NCBI GenBank assembly: GCA_038501625.1
Contig: JAZAYU010000175.1
Coordinates: 888,001-952,000, forward strand
Source: Corbicula japonica
Taxonomy: Eukaryota; Mollusca; Bivalvia; Venerida; Cyrenidae
Direction of reading: 5' to 3'
Length of the DNA stretch: 64,000 bases
A program made the translations under genes and the position numbers. Numbering within the stretch: the stretch's first letter is position 1; each line of letters begins with the position of its first letter. Under the pieces are notes generated by a model. The model made no database searches. It was not told the origin of the DNA and saw only the letters and a program-made list of their open reading frames with translations. Positions 33,101 through 42,100 of this stretch are shown piece by piece.

Positions 33101-36100
33101 AATATGCATATCAGGAATCGCCACATCCAGCAGACACAGCCTCCCCACACAGGCAAAAAGTAGAGAGGAAAAGAGAGCATGTTATTACAATAATCATTTT
33201 CAAAATGCACGTCAAAAACAATTAACGAAAGTGAGAACCCGATGGGTTACCGTCTTAGAACGGTCAGTGGCAAAACAATTTTTCACTAGGGGTTTGAACC
33301 AGGTTCTAGGGTGCACCAGCCTCACACTTGCCCAAACAGGTTCTCACATCAACAAACAAGTACACGTTGTCTGGGTTAAATGACTCCAACTCACCCATCG
33401 GCATAACAATGCTGCACGCAAAAGCACACAAACATATAAAACATACGAAGCTAATAACATTGCAAAGCCAAATGGGCGAGTACTCAATGATCTCACTTAG
33501 ACCAGAGTCCCTGGAGTCATGATGACAAGGAAAAAACAAACAAATCGAGCCTTTAGGTTCTTTAAAGAAAAGATTTTTTAGAGTATTGTTTTTATTTGTG
33601 CCCACACTCTTTCTGTCTTGTTCTGTCATATTCTGAGTCAGCCTATTCCTGATAAACATTTTTTGTTGTTTTTAGTGTATTTATATTAGTTTCTGTTCAA
33701 CATAAAAGATAAAACGATATGAATCCAAAACTAGACCACATGTTGTCATATGTCTTACTTCTCAAATCTTCAGTTGGTTAAAATACAAACCATTTTATGT
33801 CCACTTCATTTGTTCTCTAATACAGTACAGCATTAGCAATTTCTTTGTTATTTAAATCATGATCATTGTTGAGCGCTTGCATAACGTAAAACAGCACGGT
33901 GTTGCCAATTTTCTATGACATAATGTTCGGCCTTCAAACGTTTACCTTGACATAGCGACCAAAAGACATGAATGTTTACAATATGTTTCAATAATCCCAA
34001 AGAGACATACCCGAAAGTTTTGTGATGAGATATTAAGCAAGAAGGCGTTAATATTTTAGATAATTTTTACCATAAAACGATTTTAACTTGCAGTTGTCAT
34101 ACACAGCAAAAATGTTGAATATTTTGAAATATTTTCAGGTTTTAATGTTCTAAATAACTATCGACTTATCGTCAAATGAACTGTTTCAGTATACCCATTC
34201 GTTAATTGTTACAGATCCCAAATTTAAAATACAATCTAGTAATGTCCACATTAGATTTAGTTTAATACTGAAAACATTGAACATTATTATAATTAATTTA
34301 TCATTAAAACGTGTGTTCAATATTAATATTCGAGATTCGGCGTGATAACATATACATTTACCATTTACAAACCAGAAGGTGTAAAAGTGTTCACGTTTTC
34401 AGGCAATTGCTTTCAAATAAGGTACGACATAACGGTTGCCATCAAGAAAATCAGTGTTCAAGAAACTCAGAAGGAGCAGGTATTGAATGTAATTAAAAAG
34501 GTAAGAACTAGTTTTGATATATTAGTGTTTGATGTTAAATATGTTTTTAATTTTTATGATACTTTTTTAAAAACTTTTTTAAAGAAATGTCGTTATTTTT
34601 AAACAATTTTTGTGTTAACGCACAATGTCTTAAAAGCTAGCCAAAACAAACGCATAAAATATCTATTTAATAACGAGAGAACACGTGTCATTGGGTTCTC
34701 CCTTATGATTTACACAGTCAACATTTTTCATTTTATGTAACTTGATTTCCATTGTTTTACTGTAGGAAATGTTCGCTTCTAAAGTTCGCCATCCTTTCAT
34801 TCTGCCAACGATGTCTGTTCTACATGAAATGTCAGGCAATCAGAGCATGTAATTGTTTTTATTTCATTTCCAAACATTTTATGAAGTAGATCTAGACCTT
34901 GATGAAAAAACACAAGAGAAGTTAGTTTATCCATATAAGATAGTCAGAACATGTACTAACAACTTCTACTGGTATTTTATTGTTTCGCCCTTTCGAAAAA
35001 AGGCAAATATAGAGATCCCTTTGTCCGTCCGTCACGAAAACGTCGACTATAACTTTGTTATCTCTTAATATTTACTTCTTCAAACTTACAAATTATATCG
35101 CTTATGACAGCAATCTCGTGATGTTACCAAATTATTTAGGTCAAGGTCACATTTAATAGAGTTATGCCCCTTTTTGTACTTGTATTTTGACTGTTGGCTA
35201 TAAAGTTGTATTTCTTAATATTTTTTGTATCAAATTTTCAAATTATATTGCTTATTACAACGCAAGTTCTTTAGTCCAATGTCACATTTGATGAAGTAAT
35301 GGCTTATTTTATACTTGTATTTTGACATGAAAACGTAACATTTGCTATAACTTTGTCATTTCTTAATATTTCTTCATCAATATTTCAATATATATTGCTA
35401 AGTACAACACGCTTGTGATAATCGCAAGTTCTTAATGTCAACATGGAGCTACTCCAGTAAGTATAAGAGAGCGACACAAGTGCTCAACACCCATCTAGTA
35501 TCTTTCAAATACTTCTTCCAGTAATACATCTTTTAATTTCATCATGATAAGAAATGATTCAATGTATTTATATTAAAGCCACCATTCAGAAAGCATAGCC
35601 CAAAAATCAGGCAAAATAATTATAAAGAGAACTATTATATTATCATATAACAAGGGCAATTCATATATTTGTTTAGAAGATACCGTAAAAATAAACCAGA
35701 TAAACCAAGAAGAACGGTTAGTGCCAAAGTATGTTTCTATTTGAGGCAAAGTATGTTTTCTATTTGTGATTTTTTGTCCCGGTTAGCTCAATTGGTTGCG
35801 TCGCATGAATTGCAGGGCAAGGCGCTGTCGCCGTGACGGTGCGGGTTCGCCCCCAGCTAGAGGCACTATCATTTGAAATTCACAGTAGCGCTATTTGTGC
35901 AGTGTGGCGGCCGTAAAAGGTCTTCCAGTACATATAGTCAGTACTGTTATCAGTAAAAAAAACCGTTACCGATGTCATGCAGTGATTGTTACGTATATCA
36001 GGGCTATCCGATCAACCTTTTTTGGGGGGTGGGGGGTTGTCCTGGTTAGCTCAATTGGTTGCATTGCAGGAATTGCAGGGCTAGGTGCTGTCGCCGTGAC

Positions 36101-39100
36101 GGTGCGGGTTCGCTCCTAGCTAGAGGCACTATCATTTGAAATTCACAGTAGCGCTATTTGTGCAGTGTGGCGGCCGTAAAAAGTCTCCCAGTACATATAG
36201 TCAGTACTGTTATACGCGTTACCGATGTCATGCAGTGATTGTAACGTATATCAGGGCTATCCGATCATTGACAACCTTTTTTGGGGTTGTCCCGGTTAGC
36301 TCAATTGTTTGCATCGCAGGAATTGCAGGGCTAGGCGCTGTCGCCGTGACGGTGCGGGTTCGCTCCCAGCTAGAGGCACTATCATTATTAACAATTTTGA
36401 ACCATCCTTAGAACCTGCTGTATTATTCTCCTTAGCCTTACTTGTATATTTGAGTGCAAAATCTAATCGAATACTAGTATCAAATCAGTATAATTCCTAT
36501 ATTATGCCTAGGGTCTGTAAACGAATTATCTTTTAAAATGCGAATAACTTTATATTAATACATGTACTATTTGTTAAATTATGTTTTACATCAAAGAGGA
36601 AATATGTCTTTAAAATGTATTGCTTTTACTTTTTAGTTTTTACTGCATTTCACCGTTCTGTGAAAAAGGTGACCTTTACATGCGTCTTCATGGTACAAGC
36701 TCCCATTTGAAACTAGACAGTACACAAAGAATAAGAATAGCTCTTCAGATATCTTTGGGAATACAATATCTACATACTCACGTAGCGGACGTGCGGTAAC
36801 CCATTATTATGTTTATATTACATTTGGTGTTTGCGTAGATTTAGGCAAAACTGTCGTGTTTGGTGCTTCCATTATGCCTCTTTATGTCTGCAGGTATGTC
36901 CGTTGGTTTTAAAGCTCACCTTTATGCATATGTTAGTCTTAACATGTATCATTTCGGGCACCACTGTCGAAAATCACCCGTTTTTATTAAATTTTCTCAC
37001 TTTAATTTATATATGAAGGTCGGTGCATCGAAAGATTCAGCATCTTTTATTGTGTCTCTAAGTCTATAGAAAGAATGTGCATATAAAACTCCTAAAGGTG
37101 GTGGCTCAATTCTTATAGGTTATTGAATGTAAATATCAAATTCATTGAAATGTCATTTGAGAAATATACGTAATAAATGTATCTATGGTAATCGCCTGAA
37201 ATTTTCCCTATTGAGAATAAGTTTGACACGTTCTGTTTTCTTCGAAACGGATCTTGGCCTTATTTATGTTATGTCTTCTGTAATTCCCCTTCCTATCTTT
37301 GGTTTAATCTTGCAAAATACCAATCCAACTTTACTTGAATCGCGTTAACAACAAAATATTAAACATACAACTTACCATACAGTTGTTTTACGCACAATTT
37401 AAATAATTGACAAACGAAATGATTACGGGTTTTTATTTGCATTTGCATAAGAGACGGGATTTTGCACAAAGACATCTCCTCAGTTAATATTGTCTTGGAC
37501 CGGGCAGACAATGCACGTTTGATAGACTTTGGTCTGGCAAGAGAGTTAGGGGACGATTCGACGACACATTCACATAAGATGTGCTATGCTCATCCTGAAG
37601 TCGGAACAAAAGGTTGCAGTGCTTCCCCAAAATGGGACTACTACAGTTTTGGCGTAGGTAGGTAACATACATGTAGCACGGAAAAGTAGAAACGTGTTTT
37701 TATTTTATTAATCTGCTTCATCCAACATTTTATGTTTTGTCATTTTGGCATGATCCTGATAACAGTTGTTATCTTCTTCATTGTCAAGACAGCAACATCA
37801 TATAGAATGTTTATTAAATATTTTTTGCAGAGCGCAGCCTATTTCTGTTCCTAGCCATCGAGTTTGAGAGCTTATTTATTGTAATTCGAAATTGTATCTT
37901 TGTTGTTTTACAGCAATGCACGTTAACAGTTTAAAAATAATGCTTAAATTTCTCTTCCAAAAGAATATTATTCATGGTATGTATTTAAAACTAGGTGAAA
38001 TATGCATATTAGGAATGGCAATATCCAACAGACAAAGCCTCTCCGTAAAACAAAACGGTATAGAGAAATATAAGGCGTTAACGGTAGAGTTGTCAAGCGA
38101 TTTGCAACAAGCATTTTAGACCAGATTCTAGGGTGCACCAACCGTACTCGTTCCCCAACAGGTTCTCATATAATCAAACAAGTAGAGGTTGTCTTTGAAT
38201 ATTAGCTCCAAACCACTTATAAACTCGACAACATTTCATGCAAAAGTACACACACGCATAAAAACAAGAAGCTAATAGCATTGTCAATCAAACAAATGTC
38301 TGGTAGTAAATCACCTTAATGAGACCAGAGCCCCTGAAATCAAATCAGTAAAGCTAAGAGATTATTCCAAACTAAATCATTTAAATCATGCCGTTAATCA
38401 TTAATCATGTATATATACATGTATAGTAGTTCTTTAATATTCACTAAGTAACAGTTTACAGCATATATTATTGCATCTTTAACTGTCATACACAGCTAAA
38501 GATACAATAAAATGGCCATGCTAGGGATAACAGTAACTGATTTACTATTATTCCTCAATTCACCTCTTAACACCAAGCTTCGGTCATAAATATGTAAGGC
38601 TAATTAAGCTCTGTAAAAATGGCCATACTCACTTTCTACACAAAAAGCGATTTGTCTGCTGATCGCTAATCTTTTTTTTCAATCAGCATCAACATTTAAA
38701 CATTATAATTCTTACAATACCCCAGTATAAAATATGAGATTTCATGCACTTTGTGCTTAATTATAAATAAGAAAATCTATTTTAGTAATTCGTGAGCTAC
38801 TGACAGGACTGAAGCCTGACAGCCCCGATGGAGATCTCAACAAATTGTCATATATGGATATTCAAGCGTGCTGGGATAAGATAGAGTTGCATGTATGCTT
38901 GTTCTTTATTTTATTTAAAATGATTAAATTGGAAATGTTTGCGTTTGTTAATGTATCAGAGTCAGAATCAGATGCAGTGATTTGTTTAGTCTATATAGCG
39001 TTACTAATTTGCAACCTTACTTTTAAAGCGGCATTACTTCAATTTAACCCGCTCTTGTATGACATATAACAAGCATTTGGAACTATAGGCACAAATTTGC

Positions 39101-42100
39101 AGCATTTATTTAGTTTGGGCTAATAAATTTTTAATTTACTAAAGTAAATTTGGTCCGCGCGACTAAAAGCGAAAGTAGGATTTCCGAAACGTCGCAGAAA
39201 TCGAGATCGCGCAAGAAGTGGTCTCTTCGTTGGTGCTAAATATAGCTCCATTACATTTAGCTTCTTAAAAGTTCGTTAACGATAATTTAACAATATCATT
39301 GAAAATCCCGTCTATAAAAAGAATTCGATCTGACCTTTTGTGTTCTGTTAGAGAGTTTGTATATTGGAGTCTATATGGACAAATATGATTCTTCAATTAT
39401 AGTATATTCTTACTTAAGTTTAGGGCTTTAATCCTTTGTTCCTTAAACATCCGACTCATAGTAACTGAGTTATTCTTCAGTAAAAATACACAAATGAAAA
39501 TTAAATGTTTAAATAAAAAGTAAAATATGCCTAGGTCCTGTTATGCAGCTGCGATTCTTTACTTCTTATTCTTTATATATATATCCATTTTGGACCTGAC
39601 GAAAGTTGCCTCTCTTCACAACTTAAATGTGTTAAATTTACAGTAGTAATGAAAACATTACCTGTCAAAATGTGTAAGAATCTTATCAAATTAAATCGAA
39701 GGCATTATTAAATTGTTTAATGCAAGGTAACAGTAACATTCTAGTTGCAGGAAATCTGGAGAAATAAAGAGACCTTTACAACACTCAACACTATTGCCGA
39801 AAAATGTATGACAGCAACAGAATTACCGAGCGACTTTCAAACTGCAGTTGTGAAAAAACTGAAGGTAATTATTAAGGATGTTTATTAAGAATTTCGCATG
39901 TTATAAAAGCCCCTACTTATAACTGCTTTTAACTTATGTAAATGATTTTTGTCATACCAGTTTCGTACAACTTGCATGACTCTTGAGGTAACGTTAAAAT
40001 CAGTATTTGTTTCATACAAGCTAGCAAATTTAAAGTATTATTCAATTGATCATATTGGAAGGTGTATTTTTGACAGTTGATGCTCTGTTTAGTGATCTTA
40101 ACGAACTATAAATGTCGAGAATACTCAATTTTAGATGTATTGATAAATTTATAAGATTAACAACAGTTATTTCATGGGTTTTTGAGTTTTTCCTCATTTG
40201 TAGGGATATCATCTGTAGAGCTTTTACTGTCTTTTTCTTAACAAATCGGAAACTGTTCTTAATTCGTCCCCAGGACAACGTGTTTGAAAGAATTGTGCCG
40301 TTTATATCAACGATTTCAAGTCTGATTTTTTTCGAAGCAAAATAACTTTGATTATAACATGATTAAATGAAGCTATGCGCTTTCAAGATAGTTCTGATTA
40401 TGCAGTTTAGCGGTTGTTGAATATCTCCCCGTACAAATAAGTCATCACTGTAATCAATATATAATCGATTATCCGTGATACACAAGGCAGTCTGAAGAAC
40501 AGAAATAACCCGCCGCATGAGGGAATGTTGAAGAGCTTAGGGATGCTTAAACGGAAATATAAACTAAACATTTGTTCAATTTTTGTATAAAACATTTCAA
40601 CATTCGCCATTATTTAATGTGACAGTATGATCACTTGTGAAGTGATTAATACAAAAAATCGCATTGTTGGTTAATGAAGGAAAGTATAGAAAAATATATT
40701 GTTAACACGATTTTGTCTTGACGATTATATGACTAGGCCCACAACTATAGAACGTTATCAATTTCTTACTGAAGTGTGTTCTTTTCACCTTTCATCTTCA
40801 TACAGGATCTCTTCAAACAACCGTGTAATACAACACCAATAAGAGCCATTGACAAAGGCGACTGTAACAGATGTATACAGTGTATGACGCATCCTGGACG
40901 TAAGTGCTTATCTCACCATGTACTCTGTGACTTACGTTGACAACACATGGATATACATTGTGTATTTTTATGCTTATTCTTATTAATAAATACTATAAGA
41001 ACAGACCTGTCGTCCATGTATGAAATGCATAAAAAATAAAAATAAAATAATCCAGAAAATTAAACATTTTGTCTACAGGACAAGACTGAATCACATAAGA
41101 AGACAAATGAAAACAGTAACAGGAAGAATAATGCCATATTTGGTATATAACATGGCACAATGACCAAATGTAGATCACTGAATCCTACCATCCGGATCTG
41201 CATATTCGCCTTTTCGACTCGATTAAGTTCAGGTGTAAATATAAACGAAACGGTTTTGCTTAATATAATACCAGCGTCAGAATAAACATATGCAATAATA
41301 AGTGAAATATACTTGAAGGAGTCATTTAAAATCAATCACATTTAAATACTTGCCGGTGTTTTTTTTTTAAATAATTATGGCTTATGTTCACATCTCATGT
41401 TGCGATACATGCGCATTCATTACCCTATTTCTTCATCAATATCACAATCTTTACAGTATTAAAGTGTCTCAGTGCGAACTGTTTTGAGGAATTCAGCATC
41501 TGTATCCACTGCGAGAAAGGTTTTTATGTAAACCCGTTATCGTGTTATGGATGTGATCAGGAACTGAAGCCACGCATAGGTACGTAAACTAAATGATTTT
41601 AATTCCATCCCCTAGGTGTAAAAACGGCTTAATATTTCCATTAAACTTATACCGTCTTTCTGCTTAGCTGACGACTTACTCATTTTGTTCCATCAACTTG
41701 CCATATGGTTCTATTAAATCTTGCAGAAATCATTTTTTCACACTCTTTCCTATATGCCGCTGACCATGGAATGGTATAAATCTAAATATAACGCAAAAAT
41801 GAAGGTTACAAAGTCACCCCATTGTTTTGGAAAGGATTTCTTTGTACGCTTTACAAATACAGTCCAACCAGTGTAAAACAGCACATGTAAACAAAGACCA
41901 CCTGTTGATAATGACCACAGTTTATCTGTCACACTGACTGATTAAAAAAAACAACAACAAATTTACCTGTGAACAAAGATGGTCATCTGTCATCACAGAC
42001 CACTTTTGGGATGTCCCCTGAGTGGTCTTTAATGGCAGGTATGACTGTCAGCATGGGGGTAGGCGGCAATGACAGTAACATGCATTTATGATGTGAGAAA

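Noticed and set aside
35776..36390. CRISPR-like array
   Set aside because: Repeats are 250 bp with tRNA promoter boxes in a eukaryotic intron; they do not have short repeats with unique spacers.
36136..36536. Open frames over the SINE array
   Set aside because: Generated by the tRNA-like repeat units; identical pieces recur with each unit.
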